Of a stretch of 45,819 nucleotides of DNA, positions 15,660 to 24,007 are shown piece by piece (position 1 is the first letter of the stretch; each line of letters begins with the position of its first letter). Origin of the DNA: Bradyrhizobium sp. in8p8. GTDB lineage: Bacteria > Pseudomonadota > Alphaproteobacteria > Rhizobiales > Xanthobacteraceae. The DNA is taken from positions 1-45,819 of the forward strand of contig NZ_AUGD01000031.1 in NCBI RefSeq assembly GCF_000426845.1, in the 5' to 3' direction. A program made the translations under genes and the position numbers. Under the pieces are notes generated by a model that was given only the letters and a program-made list of their open reading frames with translations, ran no database searches and was not told the DNA's origin.

Positions 15660-15780
15660 GCCCTGCCGCTTGCGGGAGAGGGTTGGAGAGAGGGTGCTTC
15701 CGATGGGACCGCTCCCCAAGAGGAGACAGCCCTCACCCGGAGCTTCGCGCCGACCTCTCCCGCAGGCGCGAGAGGTGAAC
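15660..15780. repeat. Inverted pair of CTCTCCCGC-type repeats
   Basis: CCGCTTGCGGGAGAGGG on the left and CCTCTCCCGCAGGCGCGAGAG on the right are inverted copies of a motif common between rhizobial genes, separated by about 85 bases. They could form one long imperfect stem. Confidence 0.5.
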
Positions 15781-15940
15781 CACCCGCGGCATTCGGTTCA
15801 ACCTGAAGCCATTCCGCTCCAGGGCGTCCGCGTGCGTCGGAGGAGCTGCCGACGTAGCTGCCAACCGCACACTAGCAACCATTGCCTATTTTTCCCGTTA
15901 TTGCCGGGGCGGAAGCAATGTCATGTGAAAGGGTATCGCG

Positions 15941-16348
15941 ATGAAGAAGATTGCAATGTCGACACTGGTAGCCGGCACTATCGGTCTCAGCTCGGTCGCG
16001 GCGACGTCTCCCGCGGAAGCTCATTGGCGAGGCTGGGGACCCGGCATCGCGGGCGGCCTTGTTGCAGGGGCCGTTATCGGCGGGCTCGCCTCCTCCGCGT
16101 ATGGTTGGGGGCCTGGCTATGGCTACGCTCCAGGCTACTACCGCGCTGGCTACTATGGCGGTCCATACGCTTACGACTACGGATATGATGCACCGTACCG
16201 CTGGGGCGGCGGATACACCACGACCACGTATTATACGCAGCCGGTTTCCTACGGCTACCGCTATCGCCGCGTCGTGCGTCCCGCTCACGCCTATTACCGC
16301 GGATCCTATCCCGTCGTGCGGCACCGTTGGAATCATCACCACTGGTAA
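15941..16348 (+). CDS. Secreted Gly/Tyr-rich protein (135 aa)
   Basis: MKKIAMSTLVAGTIGLSSVA followed by ATSPAEA is a Sec signal peptide with cleavage near residue 27. A short glycine-zipper-like segment follows (GPGIAGGLVAGAVIGGLASS). The rest is dominated by Gly, Tyr and Arg (GPGYGYAPGYYRAGYYGGPY), ending RHRWNHHHW. Such proteins are frequent in rhizobia and probably sit in the periplasm or outer membrane; role unknown. The terminal His cluster could bind metal, which is noteworthy next to the metal-efflux operon but unproven. Confidence 0.85.
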   Translation: MKKIAMSTLVAGTIGLSSVAATSPAEAHWRGWGPGIAGGLVAGAVIGGLASSAYGWGPGYGYAPGYYRAGYYGGPYAYDYGYDAPYRWGGGYTTTTYYTQPVSYGYRYRRVVRPAHAYYRGSYPVVRHRWNHHHW

Positions 16349-16533
16349 GCGTTTCGCTCATCTCACGAAGGGGCCGCACTCCGAATGAGCGCGGCCTCAC
16401 TTCACGATCTCCTGGTTTGCCACCCGGTTCCGGGAGGCTCTCGTCGGGTCGGCCGTCGCGCCGAACGTGGGCGCGGCTTGAGCGCTCCCTCGCCGAAGAA
16501 GGTTGGCCGAATTTGGCGCGCAGAGAGTGGCAG

Positions 16534-16905
16534 CTAGTCCACTGTGTATCTGGCGGTGAGCGAATGACCGTGCAAGCTCGCAGAAAACACCACGATGGCC
16601 TTCGGCGACAACTCGGTCTGCAGCGTCCCCTTCATCAGGTTGGGGCTGGCGGGAGCAAGCGGAACGGTGATGGTCTTACCGCCATCCTGAACCGTTGCCC
16701 GTCCCCGCATGTCCTTGGTCGAGAGCGGAGAACCATCATCGTCACCGACATAAAAGACGATGTCTGTGCCCTTGCGGACAAACTCGATCGGGTGGCCCTG
16801 CGATTTGACGACGGGGCCGCCGTTGCTGCCCTTCGTCTGGGCCGTTGCAAGGTTGGGCATTGCGGCGATCACGACCATCATGGCTGCTGGAATACACGTT
16901 CTCAT
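16534..16905 (-). CDS. Periplasmic protein of the metal-efflux operon (123 aa)
   Basis: MRTCIPAAMMVVIAAMPNLA followed by TAQ is a signal peptide. The mature part is a small beta-rich domain (KGTDIVFYVGDDDGSPLSTK, ATVQDGGKTITVPL, SLHGHSLTARYTVD). It is 27 bases downstream of the RND pump gene on the same strand and is the last gene of that operon. Similar short periplasmic proteins accompany RND metal pumps in bradyrhizobia, where a metal-shuttling role is assumed rather than shown. No Cys or dense His cluster is present in the mature part. Confidence 0.8.
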   Translation of the reverse strand: MRTCIPAAMMVVIAAMPNLATAQTKGSNGGPVVKSQGHPIEFVRKGTDIVFYVGDDDGSPLSTKDMRGRATVQDGGKTITVPLAPASPNLMKGTLQTELSPKAIVVFSASLHGHSLTARYTVD

Positions 16906-16932
16906 GGGTGGGTCCTCGAGCTTGTGCGGATT

Positions 16933-19900
16933 TCAGTAGGTTTCCGCGGTTGGGAAGGTTGCGGTATGGCCGGCTACCAGCTGCTCCAGCGGCTGCTTGC
17001 CGAAGATGAGAAACAGGATCGGGGTCACGACAGTGTCGAGAATTGTGGCGCTGAGCAGACCGCCGAAGATTGTCACGGCTACGGGATGAAGGATTTCCCG
17101 GCCGGGCTCGTCAGCCCCGATCAAGAGCGGCGTCAGGGCCAGCCCTGCGCAGAGTGCCGTCATGAGAACGGGACTGAGGCGCTCCATGCTGCCTCGAGTA
17201 ACCAACCCGGTTCCAAAACGTTCACCTTCATGAACGGCGAGATTGATGTAGTGGGAGATCTTCAAAATGCCGTTGCGCGCCGAGATGCCGGCAAGCGTGA
17301 TGAAGCCGATCATCGACGCCACCGACAGAGGCTGGCCGGAGACCTTCAGCGCCGCAACGCTGCCGATGAGGGCGAGTGGTATGCCACCCATGATGATCAG
17401 CGACAGCGCGGTTGATCGGTATCGGCTGTAAAGGACGAGGAAGATCAGCGTCAGGGACCCCAGGGATAGAATGCCGATGCGCCAGGAGGCTTCCTGCTGC
17501 GCCTGAAAGGCGCCTTCGAGCTTGGTCGTGTAGCCTTGCGGCAAGTCGAGTTCTCGAAGCGCATTCTGAATGTCGGCAGCGATGTCGGCGGTGTCGCGGC
17601 GCCCGTCTCCGTTGCCATAGACAACGATCCTGCGCTGAGTCCCCTCCCGTTGAATCTGGTTCGGCCCATCTGTCTCGACCACGTCGGCCAGTGCGCTCAG
17701 CGGAACGAACTCCGGGCCGGTCGGAATGAGCAGATTTTGCAGTCCCGTTGTGGAACGGTCTTGCTCCGCCAGGCGCATCACGACGTCAAAACGGCGATTG
17801 CCGTCGACGATCTGGGAGACCTTTCGGCCATTGGACAAGGTATCGAGCGCCTGCGTAATCGCGGCCGGCGTCAGGCCATGAAGTGCGGCGCGAGCATGAT
17901 CGACCTGAACCCGCACTTGCGGAATCAGTACCTGCTTCTCGACCTGTAGATCGACCAGACCGGGAACGGCTGAGAGACGCTGGCGCACGGTCTCCGACAG
18001 GCGCCGCAATATCTCCATGTCCTGCCCGAAGATCTTGAGCACGATCTGCGCACGGATGCCGGACTGAAGATGATCCAGGCGATGGCTGATCGGCTGTCCG
18101 ATGGCAACCGACGCCGGCAGTGCGGAAAGGGATTCCCGAACGCTCGCATAAATATCCGCCTTCTGGCGCTTCGACGGAACCAGATCGACATCGATCTCGC
18201 TGAAGTGCACGCCTTCGGCGTGCTCATCGAGCTCGGCGCGGCCAGTACGGCGTCCGACCGATCTCACTTCGGGTATCCTTGCGAGCAACTGCTCCGCCAA
18301 CAGTCCTAGGCGGTTCGATTCCGCGAGCGAAATGCCAGGATTGTATTGCAGCGACAGCACCAGCGTTCCTTCGTTGAAGGGGGGAAGAAAACTGCGGGGC
18401 ATCTGGCTCGCGGAGTAACCTGCCACGACGACCGCCGCCGCGACGGAGCCCAGCACCAGGCCACGCCGCTCGAAAGCCCATCCGAGGACCCGCCGGTTGG
18501 CCTGCTTCAGCTTGGTGACGATCGGGCTCTCGCGGTCACCTGAACGAGTTCGTCCCGAAAGCAGATAGTAGGCTAGGACCGGCGTTACGGTGATCGACGT
18601 CAGCAGCGAAGCAAGGATCGAGACCACATAGGCCACGCCAAGCGGCGTGAACAGCCGCCCCTCGATACCCGGAAGGGCGAACAGCGGCACGAAGACGAGA
18701 ACGATGATCATCGTTGCATAGACGATGCTGGAGCGGACCTCCTGGCTGGCCGCGGAAATCACTTCCAGAGCAGGACGTGGCATGCTCAGCGCGGCGTTTT
18801 CCCGCAAGCGCCGCAGAATGTTTTCAACGTCCACCACGGCATCGTCGACCAGTTCGCCGATGGCGATGGCAAGGCCGCCAAGCGTCATGGTGTTGATCGT
18901 GAGACCAAAGGCGCGGAACACCAGGATTGTCACGAGGACCGATATTGGAATGGCGGTCAGGGAAACGAGCGCGGCGCGTCCGTTCATCAGGAACACGAAC
19001 AGGATGACGGCGACGACGACTGCGGCCTCGACGAGAACGCGCTCGACATTGGTTATCGATGTTTCGATGAAGGTGGCCTGCCGGAATTGCACGTTGGTAA
19101 CGTTGATCCCATCGCGCATGCTGCGTTGCAGCTCCCTGAGCGTGGCTTCAATATTGCCCGTCAGCGCCACGGTATCCGCAGCCGGCTGCTTCATCACGCT
19201 GATGATGACGGCAGGCTTGCCGTTGTACCCGGCGTCGCCCCGCTTGGTGCGCGCTGCAAAATCGACCGACGCGACCTGCTTCAGCAGGATCGGCTGCTGG
19301 TCGCGGTTGGCAACGACAGTGTTAGCGAGATCTTCGATCCTCCTGGTGATTCCAACGTTGCGGATCAGGTATTCGCGGCCGTGCTGGTCAACAAAGCCAC
19401 CGCCGCTGTTGGTGCCGAACTTTGCGACCGCCCGCTCGATCTGGTCATGGTCGATGCCGAGCGCCTGCATTGTCGCGACGTTTGGCGTCACGCGGTACTG
19501 GCGGACCTCGCCGCCGATGGGTATGACCTGGGCGACGCCGGGAATGGCAAGGAGCTGCGGTCTGACGACGAAGTCGGCGATCTCGCGCACGTCCATGGGC
19601 GACGCCGTGCCATCGCTGGTCAGCGCGATCAGCATGATCTCGCCCATGATCGACGTCACCGGCCCCATCTGGGGATTGACCGAAGCAGGCAATTGTTCGC
19701 GGATCAGCGCCAGCCGCTCCGAGACGAATTGCCGGGCCCGGTAGACGTCGACACCCCAGTCGAATTCGACGTAGACGACCGACAGACCGACGCCTGAAAC
19801 CGAGCGTAGCCGGATCACGCCAGGCATGCCGTTCATCGACGTTTCAATCGGAAACGTCACCAGCTGTTCCACCTCCTGGGGCGCCAGTCCCTCGGCCTCA

Positions 19901-20052
19901 GTCAGGATGTTGACGGTCGGGCGATTGATGTCCGGCAAGACGTCGACAGAAACGCTCGGCAGGACAAACAGGCCGTAGCCAACCAGCACGGCGGCTACAG
20001 CCAGCACGAACAAGCGATGACGCAAGCTTGTCTCGACGATGCGCTTGAACAT
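16933..20052 (-). CDS. Heavy-metal RND efflux pump, CzcA/CusA-like (1039 aa)
   Basis: MFKRIVETSLRHRLFVLAVA opens a full-length RND permease: 12 membrane segments and two large periplasmic loops. The TM4 motif reads V402-D-D-A-V-V-D-V-E-N411, which puts it with heavy-metal (HME) pumps rather than drug pumps, though it matches neither the classical CzcA (VDGAVV) nor CusA (VDAAIV) form. Substrate is therefore unclear. It exports cations from periplasm or cytoplasm with proton influx, with the membrane-fusion protein upstream. The ATG was chosen over a start 19 codons earlier because MFKRIVE is the normal beginning of this family. No outer-membrane channel gene is in the window. Confidence 0.92.
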   Translation of the reverse strand: MFKRIVETSLRHRLFVLAVAAVLVGYGLFVLPSVSVDVLPDINRPTVNILTEAEGLAPQEVEQLVTFPIETSMNGMPGVIRLRSVSGVGLSVVYVEFDWGVDVYRARQFVSERLALIREQLPASVNPQMGPVTSIMGEIMLIALTSDGTASPMDVREIADFVVRPQLLAIPGVAQVIPIGGEVRQYRVTPNVATMQALGIDHDQIERAVAKFGTNSGGGFVDQHGREYLIRNVGITRRIEDLANTVVANRDQQPILLKQVASVDFAARTKRGDAGYNGKPAVIISVMKQPAADTVALTGNIEATLRELQRSMRDGINVTNVQFRQATFIETSITNVERVLVEAAVVVAVILFVFLMNGRAALVSLTAIPISVLVTILVFRAFGLTINTMTLGGLAIAIGELVDDAVVDVENILRRLRENAALSMPRPALEVISAASQEVRSSIVYATMIIVLVFVPLFALPGIEGRLFTPLGVAYVVSILASLLTSITVTPVLAYYLLSGRTRSGDRESPIVTKLKQANRRVLGWAFERRGLVLGSVAAAVVVAGYSASQMPRSFLPPFNEGTLVLSLQYNPGISLAESNRLGLLAEQLLARIPEVRSVGRRTGRAELDEHAEGVHFSEIDVDLVPSKRQKADIYASVRESLSALPASVAIGQPISHRLDHLQSGIRAQIVLKIFGQDMEILRRLSETVRQRLSAVPGLVDLQVEKQVLIPQVRVQVDHARAALHGLTPAAITQALDTLSNGRKVSQIVDGNRRFDVVMRLAEQDRSTTGLQNLLIPTGPEFVPLSALADVVETDGPNQIQREGTQRRIVVYGNGDGRRDTADIAADIQNALRELDLPQGYTTKLEGAFQAQQEASWRIGILSLGSLTLIFLVLYSRYRSTALSLIIMGGIPLALIGSVAALKVSGQPLSVASMIGFITLAGISARNGILKISHYINLAVHEGERFGTGLVTRGSMERLSPVLMTALCAGLALTPLLIGADEPGREILHPVAVTIFGGLLSATILDTVVTPILFLIFGKQPLEQLVAGHTATFPTAETY

Positions 20053-20059
20053 GAGCGAT

Positions 20060-21766
20060 CTACCGGATCTGGTTGATGAGGTCGGTACCGCGAACGACGA
20101 TGCGTTCACCCTCGTTGAGGCCGGCCGCCACGATCACGCGGGCCGCGTCGACCGGCAGCACGCGGACCGGCTTCGGCTCGAAGCGCTCGGGCCCGGAGTG
20201 CAGCCAGACGATGGTCTCGCCATTGCCGCTCCGAACGACGGCTTCGCGCGGGAAGATCAGACCCGCCACGGGAGTGCCGGTCTGGACCATCACGTTGAGC
20301 GGTTGGCCGATATTGAGGCCCGTCGGCGGCTCCGGTATCGCAAACTGAACGACGGCTGCATGCTGGCGCAGTGTTCGGCTTGTTCCAACGAAGGTCAGTG
20401 CGATCTGCTGCCCGCTCGGGGACATTGCGGTTGCGGCTTCCGGCTGCTTCGAGCCTATATCGTCATAGGCCAATGCCTCGACCCAGAGGCTGCGAGGGTC
20501 CGCGATCTGAAACAGGACGTCTTGCGGTTGGATGACTTGCCCCGGCACGACTTTGGCGGACGTGATGATGCCGCCGGTCGGCGCCCGCAGCTCTTCAAAA
20601 TCGGTGCGGGAATTTCGGACGGTTTCGCGGCGCGCCCGCAGGCCCTCCAACTCGCTCTCGAGGTCGTTGACCTGCCCTTGGGGCACCGCGCCGCGGTCGG
20701 CCAGCGGCCTCAGACGCCCCAGCTTGTTTTCCGTCACCGCCATCAGCTGCTCGATCTCGCCGACTTTCTCGAGGATCGTCGTCCGATCCGCGATTGGCAG
20801 ACTCGGTTCGATCTGAATGAGCAGATCGCCCTTGCGGACAGATTGTCCGATGCGAGGTATGCCGTCACTGCCGGGAACAACGCGCCCCCCGTAGATGCTC
20901 TGCACGATGCTGCTGCGGTCGGGAGCGGCCATGACGCGGCCGATCAGCGTAACCGCGGGTCGAATTGTCCGCGGCTCGGCCGCGGCGGTCCGCACATCAA
21001 GCAGCCGCTGCGTCGGCTTGGCTGCAAAGACGGTGCCGTCTTGCAGGCGCCGCGGGGCATCGCTCAGTGCGGGAGCTTCCGGCGGATTTGGTCGCGTTGC
21101 GTTCGTCGGGCCCTCGCCGAACACGATGGCCGCGAGAATGACGAAGGCTCCTGCCATCACGGCGCAGATGGAGGCAGCCATGCTGCGGCCACGTTGTCGC
21201 CAATAAGCAAAGAGCAGACCGAATCCCACAGCCGCAAGGGCAGAGGCGGCGATCGCGGTTCGGCTGGAAAAGAGCGGACCGTGCTCGTGCTTTTGTTCCG
21301 TGGGCCGGGCAACGGCGGCACGCACCGGCACGAGCGAGTCCACCAGCAGATCGTTTCCCTTGCTCGCGGTGATCGAGAAGATGACTTCAACTGATCCGGA
21401 CGGCGTGCCACTGGGAATTCCGGCGGAGTAGACCCCCTTCCCCACGTTCTCGGCATTGACCGGCTCGGACTCGCCGACCGTGATCTGCAAGGCCGCATCT
21501 GAAACCGGCTCGTTCGTGGTCGCATCGTCAATGAAGACGGAAAGCTTGCCGTCTTTCAGGATACCGACGACCTCGTACAGCTCGGACCGCGCGGCCACGC
21601 GTGGGTAGGCCGACGAAACAACCGCCGGTTTGTCGGCTTCGCCGTGATCGTGTCCCTCATGGCCAAGGGCGCTCGAGAAACCAAAGAACAGGCTCGCGAC
21701 CAAGCCAAGGCCGGCCAGCCCAAGGATACCAAGCCGCCCTTTCGGGCAGCGCCGATTGATCAACAT
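20060..21766 (-). CDS. Membrane-fusion protein with N-terminal His-rich metal module (568 aa)
   Basis: The C-terminal 300 residues are a CzcB/HlyD-type adaptor: a barrel-sandwich hybrid, an alpha hairpin (ILEKVGEIEQLMAVTENKLG) and a beta-barrel (NIGQPLNVMVQTGTPVAG). Before it come a signal-like segment, the His cluster GHEGHDHGEA (36-44), a beta-sandwich (55-150) and two membrane helices (SSRTAIAASALAAVGFGLLF and SICAVMAGAFVILAAIVFGE). Typical adaptors are 350-420 residues, so this N-terminal module is extra. It would place a metal-binding domain in the periplasm. Seven bases separate its stop from the pump ATG. Confidence 0.9.
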   Translation of the reverse strand: MLINRRCPKGRLGILGLAGLGLVASLFFGFSSALGHEGHDHGEADKPAVVSSAYPRVAARSELYEVVGILKDGKLSVFIDDATTNEPVSDAALQITVGESEPVNAENVGKGVYSAGIPSGTPSGSVEVIFSITASKGNDLLVDSLVPVRAAVARPTEQKHEHGPLFSSRTAIAASALAAVGFGLLFAYWRQRGRSMAASICAVMAGAFVILAAIVFGEGPTNATRPNPPEAPALSDAPRRLQDGTVFAAKPTQRLLDVRTAAAEPRTIRPAVTLIGRVMAAPDRSSIVQSIYGGRVVPGSDGIPRIGQSVRKGDLLIQIEPSLPIADRTTILEKVGEIEQLMAVTENKLGRLRPLADRGAVPQGQVNDLESELEGLRARRETVRNSRTDFEELRAPTGGIITSAKVVPGQVIQPQDVLFQIADPRSLWVEALAYDDIGSKQPEAATAMSPSGQQIALTFVGTSRTLRQHAAVVQFAIPEPPTGLNIGQPLNVMVQTGTPVAGLIFPREAVVRSGNGETIVWLHSGPERFEPKPVRVLPVDAARVIVAAGLNEGERIVVRGTDLINQIR

Positions 21767-21818
21767 GAAAAAGTCCTTCAGACATGCGAAAAGGCGGCGG
21801 CCGAGCGGGCCGCCGGAA

Positions 21819-22250
21819 CTACGCGATGCTGAAGGTACTTGGCGGCCGAACGAGCGCCTCTGGGCTCATTCCGACAAGCGCGCGTGCAAGCGGCAGCTCG
21901 ATGGCACCGAGCACTTCGAACGAGCTGGGCAGGTGAATGAAGTGCGGCGAGGCGATCGAGGTGCCGAACATGTCCCAGGCCACGCCCGGGGCACCACCCT
22001 CGCCGTGATCCGGCCCGTCATGAACGTGGCCCTCGGAGTCGTCATCTCCATGGGAATGCACGTGGCCCGCCAGCTGATCATGGAAATGCAGCGACCCGCT
22101 CAATGCGACAGAAGGCGCCGGCATGGTGCCAATGGCCGCCTGTACCTGCGAAACCGAAATCAGGCTCACCTGAAGCACGAACGCCCATATCGCCACGAAC
22201 ATGGCTGCTCTGGCGAGTCGACGGAAGCGTTGAGCGAAGCCGTGCTGCAC
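21819..22250 (-). CDS. His-rich exported protein, first gene of the efflux operon (143 aa)
   Basis: A hydrophobic N-terminal helix (AAMFVAIWAFVLQVSLISVS) acts as signal or anchor. It is followed by HFHDQLAGHVHSHGDDDSEG and HVHDGPDHGEG, about 11 His in 35 residues with many acids, a strong metal-binding look (Zn, Ni, Co, Cu). The C-terminus (PSSFEVLGAIELPLARALVG) is more ordinary. It resembles the small DUF2946-like proteins near metal resistance genes, but I would not assign it firmly. The start is a GTG with a weak ribosome binding site; Met17 is the alternative. It is 52 bases upstream of the adaptor gene. Confidence 0.75.
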   Translation of the reverse strand: MQHGFAQRFRRLARAAMFVAIWAFVLQVSLISVSQVQAAIGTMPAPSVALSGSLHFHDQLAGHVHSHGDDDSEGHVHDGPDHGEGGAPGVAWDMFGTSIASPHFIHLPSSFEVLGAIELPLARALVGMSPEALVRPPSTFSIA

Positions 22251-22396
22251 AGCAATGAACTAGGCGATCCCGCCTGCGATTTCAATGACCTTGAGCGATC
22301 CCAGGGAGAGCTTTACCGTAAGCGTTCCTCGACAAGTCGCTAGAATCTTCGGCGCGGGGCGCGGCGAGTTCCCTCATCCATGCCTTGTCGATCGGG

Positions 22397-23374
22397 TCAC
22401 TCGCCCGGCGCGATCGCGTTGCTCGGGGTCGGCCGATCGGTAATCTGTTGGCCGAACAGGCTACCGATCAGCTCGACAGCCGTACGCGCCGTCCGACCAC
22501 GCTCATCCAGGAAGGGATTCAGCTCGACAATGTCGACCGACCCGACGACGCCGGAATCGTGCAGCAGCTCCATGATGAGGTGCGCCTCGCGATAGGTGGC
22601 TCCGCCCGGCACTGTCGTGCCGACGCCCGGCGCTACGCATGGATCGAGAAAATCGACATCGAAGCTGACATGCAGCACACCGTTGCTCGCCTTGACCCGC
22701 TCGATGACGCGGCGGATCAAGACGGCGACGCCAAACTCGTCGATCTGCCGCATGTCCACGATCCGGATCCGACGCGAGCGCATCAACTCCTTTTCGAGCT
22801 TGTCGATCGAACGCGCGCCGAATAGGTCCAGCTTGTCCGGACCAATCGAGGCGCGCGGTTCGTCGCCGAGCAGGCCCTCGAGGCCGGGCTCGCCGCAGAG
22901 GAAGGCGGCCGACATGCCGTGCATGTTTGCGGTGATCGTCGTCTCCGGCGTGTTGTAATCGGCGTGGGCATCGAGCCAGAGCACGAAGAGTTCGCGTCCG
23001 CGCTCCTGCCAATGGCGCGCCATCGCATTGACCGACCCCATCGACAGCGTGTGATCGCCACCGAGGAAGATCGGCAGCGCGCCGGTTGTCGCGATCTCAT
23101 AGCCCCTGCGGCTCAGGGCGCGCGTCCAGCGTTGGATTTCGCGGTAATGATTGGCGTTTTGGGGCGGCTTGTCGGCAAGGTCCCGAAGTTCAGCCACGGA
23201 CAGATCGCCACAATCGACGACATCGAAATCCAGGCTTTCGAGCAGCGTCGCAAGGCCGGCGGTGCGCAGCGCCGCGGGCCCCATCAAGGTGCCACGCTGA
23301 GAAGCCCCCATGTCGATGGGAGCGCCGAGCAAAGCGATGCGCCGGGCTCGATCCGTCATGGTCCGATCGGTCAC
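22397..23374 (-). CDS. rocF: Arginase (325 aa)
   Basis: All binuclear Mn motifs of the ureohydrolase family are present: GGDHTLSMGS, DAHADYNTPET and SFDVDFLDPCVAPG, with the arginase-type Glu in DIVELNP. It should hydrolyse arginine to ornithine and urea in the cytoplasm. Length is normal. The GTG start is chosen because GGAGAC sits four bases upstream; an ATG five codons later is possible. No urease or ornithine cyclodeaminase is adjacent. It stands alone between the efflux operon and a divergent small membrane protein. Confidence 0.93.
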   Translation of the reverse strand: MTDRTMTDRARRIALLGAPIDMGASQRGTLMGPAALRTAGLATLLESLDFDVVDCGDLSVAELRDLADKPPQNANHYREIQRWTRALSRRGYEIATTGALPIFLGGDHTLSMGSVNAMARHWQERGRELFVLWLDAHADYNTPETTITANMHGMSAAFLCGEPGLEGLLGDEPRASIGPDKLDLFGARSIDKLEKELMRSRRIRIVDMRQIDEFGVAVLIRRVIERVKASNGVLHVSFDVDFLDPCVAPGVGTTVPGGATYREAHLIMELLHDSGVVGSVDIVELNPFLDERGRTARTAVELIGSLFGQQITDRPTPSNAIAPGE

Positions 23375-23632
23375 GGCTGTCTCCTACATCAGCAAGGTTG
23401 ACCCAGCCTAACAGAGATTCGCACCCGTCGTTTCCCGGGAAGCCCGCGCGTTGGCCGACGTGTCATCGGAACAAAACCATCCCTGCTGAATTGCCCATCC
23501 AGGCCGGCACCCGCCGTCGACCACGGCGCCTGTTGCAGATAACCAAAGGTCATCAGACCCGCTGTTCAAAAAAGCGCTCGCGCGGATAGCCAACGGTGTC
23601 GGCCTCCATCGTCAGGCCTGGAGGTCACGCCC

Positions 23633-23893
23633 TTGAGCACGGAGATACCGCAATCCACATCCCAACCCGGCATGGCCGAACGTGCCATCGACACGGCGGC
23701 GGACGTTTCCCGCACGATCGGTGAAGTCGCCGGAGGTCTGCACGCCGCCGTAGGTCGTGTTACCTCCGCCGTCGAGGAATCGCGGAAACCTGGCGGGGCG
23801 CTTGCGACAGTCGCAGCGATCACCCGCGAGGCGCCGCTTGCCAGTCTGTTCGTCGCGTTCCTCTTCGGCGTCGCAGTCGCGCGCCGGCGCTAG
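23633..23893 (+). CDS. Small C-terminally anchored membrane protein (86 aa)
   Basis: The protein has an amphipathic helical N-terminal part (AERAIDTAADVSRTIGEVAG and GLHAAVGRVTSAVEESRKPG) and one C-terminal membrane helix (APLASLFVAFLFGVAVARRR) ending in Arg. This is like the ElaB/YqjD pattern of inner-membrane ribosome-associated proteins, though I do not claim that function. The TTG start has a perfect GGAGG eight bases upstream; an ATG 13 codons later is the alternative. Confidence 0.7.
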   Translation: MSTEIPQSTSQPGMAERAIDTAADVSRTIGEVAGGLHAAVGRVTSAVEESRKPGGALATVAAITREAPLASLFVAFLFGVAVARRR

Positions 23894-23949
23894 AGCTGAT
23901 CCTGAGTGTGCAGCGGCTTTTCCAAAGCATCATGCTGAATCAATAACCT

Positions 23950-23988
23950 AAAGCGCGATGACGATTCTTCCAGATCTCATCGCGCTTT
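23950..23988. terminator. Bidirectional hairpin between convergent genes
   Basis: AAAGCGCGATGA and TCATCGCGCTTT form a perfect 12-base stem around a 15-base loop, with T's at both outer ends. It lies exactly between the convergent small membrane protein and the CHASE2 sensor. A similar sequence occurs between genes elsewhere in bradyrhizobia. Confidence 0.75.
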
Positions 23989-24007
23989 AGCAGCGAGGCC
24001 AACCTGC

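Larger units (their letters stand above)
15281..15940. other. Intergenic region with palindromic repeats
   Basis: About 660 bases separate the divergent small genes. The middle and right parts hold two repeat elements listed separately. Short open frames on both strands here are low-complexity readings of the repeats. The last bases carry the promoter and ribosome binding site (GAAAGG) of the Gly/Tyr-rich protein gene. Confidence 0.5.

Noticed and set aside
15386..15778. 130-residue plus-strand frame
   Set aside because: It reads through palindromic repeats and has no ribosome binding site or protein-like composition.
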